Source: Desulfuromonadaceae bacterium
GTDB taxonomy: Bacteria > Desulfobacterota > Desulfuromonadia > Desulfuromonadales > SZUA-401
Direction of reading: 5' to 3'
DNA: 12,570 nucleotides
NCBI GenBank assembly: GCA_003246035.1
Contig: QKBP01000091.1
Location: forward strand, 1-12,570
Translations under genes and position numbers: made by a program
The notes under the pieces: model-generated
Seen by the model: the letters and a program-made list of their open reading frames with translations, nothing else
What the model was told of the DNA's origin: nothing
Database searches by the model: none
In this document: in pieces, positions 6,331-12,570 of the stretch
How positions within the stretch are numbered: position 1 is the stretch's first letter
Layout of the letters: each line of letters opens with the position of its first letter

Positions 6331-7275
6331 ATGCGCTCCATGAGACGCCAGATTCTTCTAATCGCACTGATGACGTTTTCCCTCTCGGCCCAGGTATCCG
6401 GCTGGTATCCCCGTGACGACAGCGAGCGGACCCTCGAAGGGAAGGGGCCGGCCCCGGTCATCGACAGTAACCGAACCTATTATGTCGGTGACGGCGACAC
6501 CCTCATCCAACTCACCCGGGCTTTCGGACTTGGATTCCAGAACGTCGCCCGGGCCAACCCAGGAGTCGACCCGTGGATTCCCCGTCCCGGAACAGCGATC
6601 GTCCTCCCTTACGCGACCGTGCTGCCACGAGCACTGAAACCCGGCATCACGATCAACCTTGGGGATTTCAAGCTCTACCTGCTCGAACTTTACGAGGGTA
6701 TCCCGTCAGTGCGCATCTACCCGGTCGGCATCGGAGTTGATGGATGGGAGACCCCGCTCGGGGAATTCGCCGTTCTGAACAAAGCCGTCAGGCCGACGTG
6801 GAGCGTACCGGAGGCAATTCGCGCTGAAGACCCTTCCCTTCCCCGCTTCGTCCCCCCCGGGCCGGATAACCCGCTCGGCGACTACTGGCTCGCTTTCAGC
6901 CAGGAGCGACACGGCATCCATGGGACCAACGAACCCTACGGTGTCGGTCGAAGGGTCAGCCACGGTTGCATCCGTCTCTACCCCGAGGACATCAAGGACC
7001 TCTTCGGCCGGGTCAACCGTGGCACCCCGGTCAACGTGATTTACGAGCCGGTCAAACTCGGGATGCGCAACGGGAAGGTCCTGCTCGAGGTCCATGACGA
7101 CTATCTCGGAACGGCGCCATCCATCGACGACCTGATCCGCGAACGCTGTGACGAAATAGGCTGTTACGACAACATGAACCGTGCCCAAATCCGTATCGCC
7201 GAAACCCAACGTCTCGGTTATCCGGTCAGCATCTCCGCCCCCGCAGACCGCCTCGCCCTCCAGACCGAACCCTGA
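6331..7275 (+). CDS. L,D-transpeptidase, LdtA/LdtB-like (LysM + YkuD)
   Basis: This 314-residue periplasmic enzyme has a basic start and hydrophobic signal peptide (about 1-24). A LysM-like peptidoglycan-binding region follows (about 50-94: Y-Y-V-G-D-G-D-T-L, then A-N-P-G-V-D-P-W-I-P). The YkuD catalytic domain spans about 105-240, with H197-G-T-N, then S210-H211-G212-C213-x-R215, where C213 is the nucleophile. This domain order and wording closely follow E. coli ErfK/YbiS/YcfS, the enzymes that attach Lpp lysine to diaminopimelate, rather than the 3-3 crosslinking types. A C-terminal extension holds a Cys pair (C273, C278). Start: ATG at 6331 has GCAGGG upstream and leaves a proper signal peptide; a TTG at 6304 would add nine polar residues, and an ATG at 6340 is possible. 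No clear promoter was found in 6187-6330. It converges on an Lpp-like gene. Confidence 0.93.
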   Translation: MRSMRRQILLIALMTFSLSAQVSGWYPRDDSERTLEGKGPAPVIDSNRTYYVGDGDTLIQLTRAFGLGFQNVARANPGVDPWIPRPGTAIVLPYATVLPRALKPGITINLGDFKLYLLELYEGIPSVRIYPVGIGVDGWETPLGEFAVLNKAVRPTWSVPEAIRAEDPSLPRFVPPGPDNPLGDYWLAFSQERHGIHGTNEPYGVGRRVSHGCIRLYPEDIKDLFGRVNRGTPVNVIYEPVKLGMRNGKVLLEVHDDYLGTAPSIDDLIRERCDEIGCYDNMNRAQIRIAETQRLGYPVSISAPADRLALQTEP

Positions 7276-7286
7276 CCCCGAAACGA

Positions 7287-7316
7287 CGACAGGCGGGCCC
7301 GCGGGCCCGCCTGTCG
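7287..7316. terminator. 30-base perfect palindrome between convergent genes
   Basis: CGACAGGCGGGCCCG is followed at once by its exact reverse complement (centre 7301/7302). It folds to a very stable GC-rich stem once a few central bases open as a loop. It lies 11 bases after the transpeptidase stop and 21 bases after the Lpp stop, on the 3' side of both. Neither side has a real U-run, so it is a likely but non-classical bidirectional terminator, or a 3' mRNA-protecting stem. Confidence 0.55.
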
Positions 7317-7337
7317 CAACTGATATGGAGCTGTAAC

Positions 7338-7601
7338 TTACTTCTTGACCGAGGTCTCGAAAGCGCGCTCGCACTTCATTGCGGCGTCTTCACAACGCTG
7401 GGCAGCAGCCTCGGCACGGTCGGCAGCAGCCGCGGCACGACTGGCAGAGGCTTCGGCGCGGTCGGCATCGGACTGGGCGCTCTTGCCGGCAGCGATAGCC
7501 TGCTCCATCAGAGCCTTGTCACTTTGCGAAAGGGGCGGTGTGCACCCTGCAACCATTACCAGCATACCCACCACAACAAGAATCACGTGCAGACGTTTCA
7601 T
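7338..7601 (-). CDS. Lpp/OprI-like alanine-zipper outer-membrane lipoprotein
   Basis: This 87-residue protein has a lipobox V17-A18-G19-C20 after a hydrophobic signal peptide, then a single long helix. Alanines recur every seven residues in two stripes: 35, 42, 49, 56, 63 and 46, 53, 60, 67, 74. The first stripe continues as C70 and C77. This is the alanine-zipper pattern of Lpp/OprI-type trimeric coiled coils. The protein ends in V-K-K; in E. coli Lpp the C-terminal Lys is linked to peptidoglycan by L,D-transpeptidases, and one of that type is encoded next door in convergent orientation. The mature length (68 residues) is slightly above that of Lpp (58). A GAGGAGG ribosome site 7 bases before the ATG predicts high expression. 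A possible -10 (CATAAT, 7661-7666 on minus) has no good -35 partner. Linkage to the cell wall is inferred. Confidence 0.9.
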   Translation of the reverse strand: MKRLHVILVVVGMLVMVAGCTPPLSQSDKALMEQAIAAGKSAQSDADRAEASASRAAAAADRAEAAAQRCEDAAMKCERAFETSVKK

Positions 7602-7703
7602 TGGTCATCCTCCTCAAAGTTAAGGCCCGTAGGCCATTTCGTATGCCACAAAGTTATCCGATTATGACACACTCACTCGTAAAATCCAGCAAAACTTTAA
7701 CGT

Positions 7704-8297
7704 CTAACCTTTCAGCGCCAGCAGTTCCGGAAGCATCTCTCGAAGCGCCCGCCCCCGGTGACTGATACGGTTTTTAATCTCGAGGGAGAGTTCAGCCATA
7801 GTGCAGTCGTGTTCGGGAAGAAAAAAAAGCGGGTCATAGCCGAAACCGCCCTCACCGGACGGTGCAGAAAGAATCATCCCGTCGACCCGGCCGTCAACCT
7901 CGTGCAGGACCTTCTCGGGATCCGCCAGGACCATCGCACACTGGAACGCGGCCTGTCGTTCAATCTCAGGGACACCCGCAAGGTCATTCAGCAGCCTGGC
8001 GTTGTTGTCGGCATCCGACGCCCCGGCCCCCGCATAACGGGCCGAGTAGACGCCCGGGCGGCCACCCAGGGCCGTGACCTCGAGGCCCGAATCGTCAGCC
8101 AGCGTCATCCGGCCGCTGGCCCGGGCAATCTGCACAGCCTTTTTACGGGCGTTGTCCAGAAAGGTCTCGCCGTCTTCGACAACCTCGGGGAGCTCGGGAA
8201 AATCGTCGAGTCCGCGCACCTCGATTGCACTCTCGGCAAGCAGGCGGCGGATCTCCCTCAACTTGCCGGCGTTGCGCGTCGCAACCAGCAGCTCCAT
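7704..8297 (-). CDS. rdgB: XTP/dITP pyrophosphatase (Ham1/RdgB family)
   Basis: This 197-residue enzyme should hydrolyse dITP, XTP and related deaminated purine nucleotides to the monophosphate and pyrophosphate, keeping them out of DNA and RNA. Family motifs: T7-R-N-A-G-K12 (phosphate binding), A-D-D69-S-G-L with D69 the catalytic Asp, G-F-G-Y-D-P (151-156) and S179-H-R181. The length equals the E. coli protein. An in-frame upstream start at 8345 would add 16 residues without family similarity. The ATG at 8297 instead overlaps the rph stop (TGATG, one shared base) and has AAGG a few bases before it, so it is chosen and translation is probably coupled. It is the last gene of the amidase-rph-rdgB unit. 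No terminator was seen after it. Confidence 0.96.
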   Translation of the reverse strand: MELLVATRNAGKLREIRRLLAESAIEVRGLDDFPELPEVVEDGETFLDNARKKAVQIARASGRMTLADDSGLEVTALGGRPGVYSARYAGAGASDADNNARLLNDLAGVPEIERQAAFQCAMVLADPEKVLHEVDGRVDGMILSAPSGEGGFGYDPLFFLPEHDCTMAELSLEIKNRISHRGRALREMLPELLALKG

Positions 8298-9034
8298 CAG
8301 CCCTTCTCCAGGGCCGTTCGCTGCAGGCGTGCAAGCTCGGCGCAACCGTGCAGAGCGAGGCCGCGCAGGGCATCGAGCTCGGCGACGGTGAACGGTTCTT
8401 CTTCGGCTGTCCCCTGAACCTCGACGAAGCGCCCATCGCCGGTAACCACGAAATTCATATCGACCTCCGCGGACGAATCCTCAGGATAATTGAGATCGAG
8501 ACAGGGATGCCCGGAGACGATCCCGACACTCACCGCCGAGACGGAATCGGACAGGGGAGATCGGCTCAGGCTGCCGGAATCCAGCAGTGTAGCGACCGCA
8601 TCGGCAAGGGCGACGTAAGCGCCGGTAATGGCCGCCGTGCGCGTACCGCCATCGGCCTGGAGGACGTCGCAGTCGATGAGGATGCTCCGCTCCCCCAGAG
8701 CCGCAAGGTCGGTCACGGCCCGCAGGGAACGGCCGATCAGTCGTTGGATCTCGTGGGTCCGTCCGCCGATCTTGCCGCGTGTCGCCTCACGGGCGGAACG
8801 GGTATGGGTCGATCGGGGGAGCATGGCGTATTCGGCCGTTACCCAGCCTTTTCCCTGACCGCGCAGGAACGGGGGGACCGTTTCTTCGACACTGGCCGTG
8901 CACAGCACACGTGTCTCTCCGAAAGAGACCAGCACCGAACCTTCGGCATAGCGGGTAAAACCACGAATGAACTCAACCGGACGAAGCTGATCACAGCGAC
9001 GTCCATCCTCGCGCAGGAACTCTGCAGCACTCAT
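8297..9034 (-). CDS. rph: Ribonuclease PH
   Basis: This 245-residue phosphate-dependent 3'-5' exoribonuclease trims tRNA 3' ends and takes part in RNA decay, forming a hexamer. Visible motifs: R-x-D-G-R-R near the N-terminus (8-13), R86-G-K-I-G-G-R-T (86-93) followed by [12 protein letters not shown], and [12 protein letters not shown] (122-133) for phosphate and RNA binding. The sequence is full-length, with no sign of the C-terminal frameshift that inactivates rph in E. coli K-12 laboratory strains. Its ATG overlaps the amidase stop (ATGA, four bases) and its TGA overlaps the rdgB start, so three genes are translationally linked. The ribosome site AAAGGA sits unusually close to the start, which fits re-initiation by ribosomes finishing the amidase. 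The rph-rdgB pairing is a common bacterial arrangement. Confidence 0.96.
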   Translation of the reverse strand: MSAAEFLREDGRRCDQLRPVEFIRGFTRYAEGSVLVSFGETRVLCTASVEETVPPFLRGQGKGWVTAEYAMLPRSTHTRSAREATRGKIGGRTHEIQRLIGRSLRAVTDLAALGERSILIDCDVLQADGGTRTAAITGAYVALADAVATLLDSGSLSRSPLSDSVSAVSVGIVSGHPCLDLNYPEDSSAEVDMNFVVTGDGRFVEVQGTAEEEPFTVAELDALRGLALHGCAELARLQRTALEKG

Positions 9035-10143
9035 CGTCCTTTGGCTCCCCCCAGGTCGGCATATCCCTTGAGTCCACTGAAGATCGCCTGAACCATGCGC
9101 TCCTGACTCTGCACATCGAGCATCTGGGCCAGGTCGTCAGGATTGCTCATGTAACCGACTTCGACCAGGACGGTCGGGAGATCACCGCGCCCGAGTGGAA
9201 AGAGTGGTGACTCCTGAATTCCAGTAACGTTGAAACCGGCCCTCGACAGCGCTTTCTGCAGACTCGCGGCGAGACGGCGGCTCTCGTTCGGGCGGGGCGG
9301 TTCGGTCACCGCCGGAGCAGCCGCCCCGTCTGCGGGAGAACCTTCCGCAACCGCGGTTTCAGACGCATCCGGACGGATCAGCAGCGTGATCCCCTTGTAC
9401 TGGGGGCTGAACGATCCCTGGGCGTGAAAAAGCAGGAAGGCGTCGACATCTTCGTGGAGGGCCGGCTTGAGGCGTTGCTCCGCGGTCAGGCCGTAATCGC
9501 CGTCACGACTGAGGTAGACGGGGATGCCGAGCTGCATCTTGAGCAGCTTCTCGAGACGCGCGGCCAGGGCGAAGTTGACGTCCTTCTCTTTAATCCCCCG
9601 GGCCCCGAGCACCCCGACATCCTCGCCGCCATGACCGGGATCGATCGCCACCGCACGGAGCTGGTTGCCGCTCGGCGAGGCTTTGCGTCGCAGCAGGAAG
9701 GAAAAGAGGCGGTCCATCGCCCCTTCCTTGTGCGCCGTCTGGGTTCGCGGCGGATTCAGGTTGCGATAGACGATGCGCTCACCGAGCAGTTCGGGGAGGT
9801 GGTGGGTCAGAAAGTCTTCCGGGATGCGCAGGCGTCCGTCGACGAAACGTGCCGGGTACTTGAGAGGGACGAAACGTTCCCCGCGGCGGATGTAACGCCC
9901 ACCGGGAAAGAACACCGCGTCACCGGAAGGTGTCGGGAGATGGTAGAGGTGTTCGACGGAATCCCAGCGCCCCTTGATCTCAAGATAATCGAGCACGTCA
10001 TTCAGTGCGATGTAGGGGACGCCGTCGAGGTTGTAGACATCCTCGATGCGCATCACCGGGTCACCCTCGCGGGCAACTTCGACCACGGCGAGTGCGGGCC
10101 GGGCAATCAGCCCCAGCAGCAACAGGAGCAGCAATCGTTTCAT
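9031..10143 (-). CDS. N-acetylmuramoyl-L-alanine amidase (Amidase_3, AmiC-like)
   Basis: This 370-residue exported zinc amidase should cut the amide between MurNAc and the peptide stem during cell separation or wall turnover. It has a signal peptide (M-K-R, a run of Leu, cleavage near A-L-A19). Residues about 28-125 resemble the copper amine oxidase N-terminal-like domain found in many Amidase_3 proteins. The catalytic domain covers about 162-362. Zinc ligands appear as H171 (D-P-G-H-G-G), E186 (K-E-K-D) and H240 (F-L-L-F-H-A-Q), and the catalytic Glu as E328 (V-L-V-E-V-G-Y). Oddities: the usual I-H-A-N is L-F-H-A-Q, and an Ala/Pro/Glu-rich insert (about 260-290) interrupts the catalytic domain. 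The ATG at 10143 has GGAAGG 4 bases upstream. A promoter lies about 60-90 bases upstream. The stop overlaps the rph start. Confidence 0.93.
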   Translation of the reverse strand: MKRLLLLLLLGLIARPALAVVEVAREGDPVMRIEDVYNLDGVPYIALNDVLDYLEIKGRWDSVEHLYHLPTPSGDAVFFPGGRYIRRGERFVPLKYPARFVDGRLRIPEDFLTHHLPELLGERIVYRNLNPPRTQTAHKEGAMDRLFSFLLRRKASPSGNQLRAVAIDPGHGGEDVGVLGARGIKEKDVNFALAARLEKLLKMQLGIPVYLSRDGDYGLTAEQRLKPALHEDVDAFLLFHAQGSFSPQYKGITLLIRPDASETAVAEGSPADGAAAPAVTEPPRPNESRRLAASLQKALSRAGFNVTGIQESPLFPLGRGDLPTVLVEVGYMSNPDDLAQMLDVQSQERMVQAIFSGLKGYADLGGAKGR

Positions 10144-10202
10144 GGAACCTTCCGGAAAAAAGGGTCAAGCACAAGGACGGCAAAGATTCGCTACGGCAGA
10201 GT

Positions 10203-10232
10203 TTTATACCCTTTGCGTGGCCCGCCTGTCAA
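10203..10232 (-). promoter_or_regulatory. Sigma70 promoter for the amidase-rph-rdgB unit
   Basis: On the minus strand a perfect -35 TTGACA (10227-10232) and -10 TATAAA (10203-10208) are 18 bases apart. The -35 begins at the base right after the TGA of the DHH phosphoesterase gene, so the upstream unit may also read through. The leader to the amidase ATG is about 50 bases. Confidence 0.75.
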
Positions 10233-11294
10233 TCAGTCGCCGGAATCGTTTTCGTCGGCCAGCAGCGGGGAGCCGACCATCTTCGGCAACCCGAGAATCT
10301 CGAGCAGACGCCGCGTGAGTTCGCTGACCAGGTCACACAGCGCCCGACGATCCTGCGGGAGGTCAACCACCTGCCCGCCGGCGATCAGGCCGTGCCCCCC
10401 CGCGGTCCCCAGACCCGCGAGCAGTTTCTGTGCGGCGAGGCCGGCCCTCAGGGTGTGATCCCGGGTCCGCAGCGACACGACACCGTCCCCCTTGAAGCGT
10501 GCGACGCCGAGCACGGTGTCGACACCTTCGACACGCAGGAGAAAATCGGCCATCTCGGAGACCATGTCCGGGTTGTCGACATCGTAAAGATTGAAGACCA
10601 GGGCGCGGTCGTAGACCAGCGCGTTCGAGAGAGCCGCACCGAAGATCCGGAAATACTCTTGCGGAGCCTGGGGATGGGTGATCTCGTAGAGGATGCGGTT
10701 GTTGGCCAGTGGTACCAGGGCCAGATACGCCTGACGGTCGGCCCGGACCCACTCGCGGCCAAGATCCTGGGTTTCGGACTTGATCGCATAGAAGAGAACC
10801 GTTGCCAGGCGCGTAGCCAGGTAAACCCCCTGACAGACCAGATATTCGTAGAGGATGGTTGCCGAGGCTCCGTACCCTTCACGCACATCGATCCAGCGCG
10901 CCTTGCGGGTCAGCGGCTTGAGGGGGTGGTGGTCGATGACCACATGCACCTCGCGCCCTTCGGGAAAAGCATTGTTGCCGGTGCCGGGCTGTGTGTCGAC
11001 CATGCAGACGACCGGGAACTCGTCGAGATCGAGTCCCTCGAGCGGAACCGCTTCGATCTCCAGCGTCTCGACCATGCAGCGGTTTTCGCTCCGCCCGATC
11101 TTCCCCCCGAAGGCGATCACACTCTCGACGCCGAGTTTGACCAGCAGCAGATGACGCAAGGCCGTCGCCGCGGCCAACGAATCGGGATCGGGGTTGTTAT
11201 GGGTGACGATCAACACCCCCCCCTTGCCCCGGATCCACTCGATCATGGCCGATGAGAAAAGGCGGCTGCGACCGAGATCGAGTCGGTTATTCAT
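10233..11294 (-). CDS. DHH/DHHA1-family phosphoesterase, NrnA-like
   Basis: This 353-residue cytoplasmic manganese-dependent phosphoesterase resembles oligoribonuclease/pAp phosphatase (NrnA) enzymes, which degrade short RNA oligomers and adenosine 3',5'-bisphosphate. DHH motifs: T31-H-N-N-P-D36-P-D38-S, M-V-D100-T, V-I-D121-H122-H123-P and S-E-T-Q-D177. The DHHA1 substrate motif G-G-H-G-L-I-A-G-G is at 299-307. The substrate could also be a cyclic dinucleotide intermediate; sequence alone does not separate these. The ATG at 11294 overlaps the LOG-like gene's stop (ATGA) and has a strong AGGAGGGG site, supporting it over the ATG at 11246, which would still keep all motifs. The C-terminal tail (about 340-353) is acidic. 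It is the last gene after copA and the LOG-like gene, with the amidase promoter directly behind its stop. Confidence 0.9.
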   Translation of the reverse strand: MNNRLDLGRSRLFSSAMIEWIRGKGGVLIVTHNNPDPDSLAAATALRHLLLVKLGVESVIAFGGKIGRSENRCMVETLEIEAVPLEGLDLDEFPVVCMVDTQPGTGNNAFPEGREVHVVIDHHPLKPLTRKARWIDVREGYGASATILYEYLVCQGVYLATRLATVLFYAIKSETQDLGREWVRADRQAYLALVPLANNRILYEITHPQAPQEYFRIFGAALSNALVYDRALVFNLYDVDNPDMVSEMADFLLRVEGVDTVLGVARFKGDGVVSLRTRDHTLRAGLAAQKLLAGLGTAGGHGLIAGGQVVDLPQDRRALCDLVSELTRRLLEILGLPKMVGSPLLADENDSGD

Positions 11295-11755
11295 CTCCCC
11301 TCCTTCAAACAGGCAAGCACGAGATCGACCGCCTGCTCGGCAGTCTCGGCACGGCGCAGACCATCAAGGGTCCATGGCGAGCGGAGCCCGACCACCGGTT
11401 TCCCGAGCTTGAGTGAAACGGCTACCTCGGATAAGGTACCATATTCCCCTTCGACCGCGATCAACCCGCATGCCGCATGCGCGATCAGCACGTTGCGGGC
11501 ATGGCCGAGATTGGTCGGGATCGCATACGTCAGGTAGGGGTTGCCGCTCTCCGCCGCGGGCCCCGGGAGCAGACCGATAACCGTCCCGCCCGCCTCGTGG
11601 CAGCCCTGGCTCGCCGCCTGCATGACCCCGCCGAGTCCTCCGCAGACCACGCTGTATCCCTTCCGGGCAAGCAGGGTTCCGACCTCGTGGGCCAGTCTGT
11701 ACCCAAGCTCGGACGGAGAAGCCGAGCCGATCAGGCCGATCAGCGGGTGCGCCAT
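11291..11755 (-). CDS. LOG-like Rossmann protein, TIGR00725/DprA-related family
   Basis: This 154-residue protein shows the Rossmann fold of lysine decarboxylase-like/LOG proteins: I-G-L-I-G-S-A-S (6-13), V-V-C-G-G-L-G-G-V-M (36-45), G-H-A-R-N (84-88) and E-G-E-Y-G-T-L-S-E (102-110). In true LOG phosphoribohydrolases the last motif is P-G-G-x-G-T-x-x-E. Here E102-G-E replaces P-G-G, as in the shorter TIGR00725 family whose function is not established, so cytokinin-riboside-type nucleotide hydrolysis should not be assumed. Nucleotide binding is likely. An AGGAGGG ribosome site 7 bases before the ATG at 11755 is strong. It starts 12 bases after the copper ATPase stop and overlaps the DHH gene by four bases, so the three are probably co-transcribed. 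Confidence 0.87.
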   Translation of the reverse strand: MAHPLIGLIGSASPSELGYRLAHEVGTLLARKGYSVVCGGLGGVMQAASQGCHEAGGTVIGLLPGPAAESGNPYLTYAIPTNLGHARNVLIAHAACGLIAVEGEYGTLSEVAVSLKLGKPVVGLRSPWTLDGLRRAETAEQAVDLVLACLKEGR

Positions 11756-11767
11756 ACTTGTACCCTC

Positions 11768-12570
11768 CTATCCCTCGAGTCGACGACGAAAGCGCTTGAG
11801 AAGCAGGCTGTTGGTGACCACCGACACGCTCGAGAAAGCCATTGCCAGGCCGGCGTACTCAGGCTTCAGTGAAAGACCCCACAACGGATAGAACAGACCG
11901 GCCGCCAGAGGGATGCCGACCACATTGTAGAAGAACGCCCAGAACAGGTTCTGGCGAATTTTACCCAGGGTGGCCCGACCGAGCATGATGCCCCGCCGGA
12001 CATCGCTGAGCTCCCCGCGGACGAGCACCAGGTCACCGGTCTCCTTGGCAACGTCCGTCCCGGTCCCGACGGCGATCCCCACGTCCGCCTGGGCGAGCGC
12101 CGGCGCATCGTTGATCCCGTCACCGACCATAGCCACCAAGCGTCCCTGGCTCTGAAGCCGCTCAATCAGCGACTGCTTTTCACCGGGGAGAACCTGGGCA
12201 TGCACCGTGTCGATCCCTATCCGACGGGCGATGGCCCGTGCCGACGATTCGCGGTCGCCGGTCAACATGGCCGTCTCTACCCCGAGGCGACGCAATGCCG
12301 CGATCGTCTCGACGGCTTCCTCCTTGAGCGTGTCAGCGAGTGCCAGCAGACCGACGGCGATGCCATTTCGCGCCACCAGCACCAGGGACATCCCCTCGGC
12401 CTCGAAACGCTGCAGCGGTTCGGCGAGCGGCGACGTGTCGACACCTTCTCTGTTCAGGTAACTCTCGCTTCCGGTCAACACGTCGTCCCCGCCGATCCGG
12501 CAGCGCACCCCTAGCCCCCCCTGCTCCTGAACATCCCGGGGTTCCGGCAATCTCAGCTCGCTTGAACGCG
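11768..12570 (-). CDS. copA: Copper-exporting P1B-1 ATPase, C-terminal part (5' end outside window)
   Basis: The frame is open to the window edge, so about 267 C-terminal residues are visible. They cover part of the nucleotide-binding domain, the end of the P-domain and the last two membrane helices. Visible motifs are M-L-T-G-D and G-D-G-I-N-D-A-P-A-L of the hinge, followed by G-T-G-T-D-V-A-K-E. The membrane pair carries F-F-Y-N in the first helix and M-A-F-S-S in the last. The Y-N and M-x-x-S-S residues are the Cu(I)-site signature of P1B-1 pumps, which argues for copper rather than zinc/cadmium. The D-K-T-G-T phosphorylation site, the C-P-C helix and any N-terminal metal-binding domains are off the window. 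The TTG at 12550 is internal, not the start. The protein ends in a basic K-R-F-R-R-R tail. Confidence 0.95.
   Translation of the reverse strand, partial: RSSELRLPEPRDVQEQGGLGVRCRIGGDDVLTGSESYLNREGVDTSPLAEPLQRFEAEGMSLVLVARNGIAVGLLALADTLKEEAVETIAALRRLGVETAMLTGDRESSARAIARRIGIDTVHAQVLPGEKQSLIERLQSQGRLVAMVGDGINDAPALAQADVGIAVGTGTDVAKETGDLVLVRGELSDVRRGIMLGRATLGKIRQNLFWAFFYNVVGIPLAAGLFYPLWGLSLKPEYAGLAMAFSSVSVVTNSLLLKRFRRRLEG

Noticed and set aside
6706..7374. Minus-strand open frame opposite the L,D-transpeptidase, reaching into the Lpp gene end
   Set aside because: It crosses the palindrome and overlaps two strong genes; Asp/Val-rich composition is typical of antisense frames in GC-rich DNA.
9424..10458. 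Plus-strand open frame opposite the amidase
   Set aside because: Antisense to a full Amidase_3 gene with its zinc ligands; no ribosome site or similarity.
10005..11255. Long plus-strand open frame (416 codons) opposite the DHH gene and amidase start
   Set aside because: It overlaps two well-supported genes and a promoter on the other strand and shows no family features.
12548..12550. TTG as the start of the copper ATPase
   Set aside because: The frame continues open to the window edge and the motifs seen are those of the middle and end of a P1B ATPase, so it is an internal codon of a truncated gene.

Overview
The window reads as a compact, GC-rich, Gram-negative bacterial chromosome segment, about 12.6 kb with 16 genes and no stretch over about 150 bases lacking a gene. 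Outer-membrane style lipoproteins, an Lpp-like alanine zipper, LdtA/B-type L,D-transpeptidase and AmiC-like amidase point to a diderm. The gene content (MTAP, PfkB kinase, punA-type PNP, DHH phosphoesterase with an N-N-P-D-P-D-S motif) fits the Desulfuromonadota/Geobacter-like group best; this is an inference from protein style, not from a search. No tRNA, rRNA, CRISPR array, insertion sequence or phage gene was found.

Layout, left to right. 1-202 (minus): 5' end of a response regulator, with its own promoter at 226-253. 304-5634 (minus): a six-gene unit transcribed rlmN, MTAP, PfkB kinase, acidic unknown protein, TPR lipoprotein, PNP, from a near-consensus promoter at 5666-5694. 5764-6186 (minus): ndk, with its own promoter and a good intrinsic terminator. 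6331-7275 (plus): the only plus-strand gene, a LysM/YkuD L,D-transpeptidase. It converges on an Lpp-like lipoprotein (7338-7601, minus), and a 30-base perfect palindrome lies between them. 7704-10143 (minus): amidase, rph and rdgB, with overlapping stop/start codons and a promoter at 10203-10232. 10233-12570 (minus): truncated CopA-type copper ATPase, a LOG-like Rossmann protein, and a DHH/DHHA1 phosphoesterase, also tightly packed.

How the genes work together. The rlmN unit joins a radical-SAM rRNA methyltransferase, which releases 5'-deoxyadenosine and S-adenosylhomocysteine, to two nucleoside phosphorylases and a PfkB-family kinase, so it looks like a nucleoside and SAM by-product salvage unit. 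It also holds a six-TPR lipoprotein resembling the type IV pilus pilotin PilF/PilW. In pseudomonads pilF sits beside ndk and rlmN, so this may be an expanded version of that neighbourhood. The transpeptidase and lipoprotein look like an enzyme-substrate pair that ties the outer membrane to peptidoglycan. The amidase-rph-rdgB unit mixes cell-wall splitting, tRNA 3'-end maturation and nucleotide-pool cleaning.

Most of the window is core housekeeping. I do not see a clear, wholly new system. The points most worth a second look are the transpeptidase-lipoprotein pair with cysteines in the zipper core, the perfect 9-base repeat coding for an (EEV)11 tract in an unknown protein, and the salvage/PilF gene cluster.
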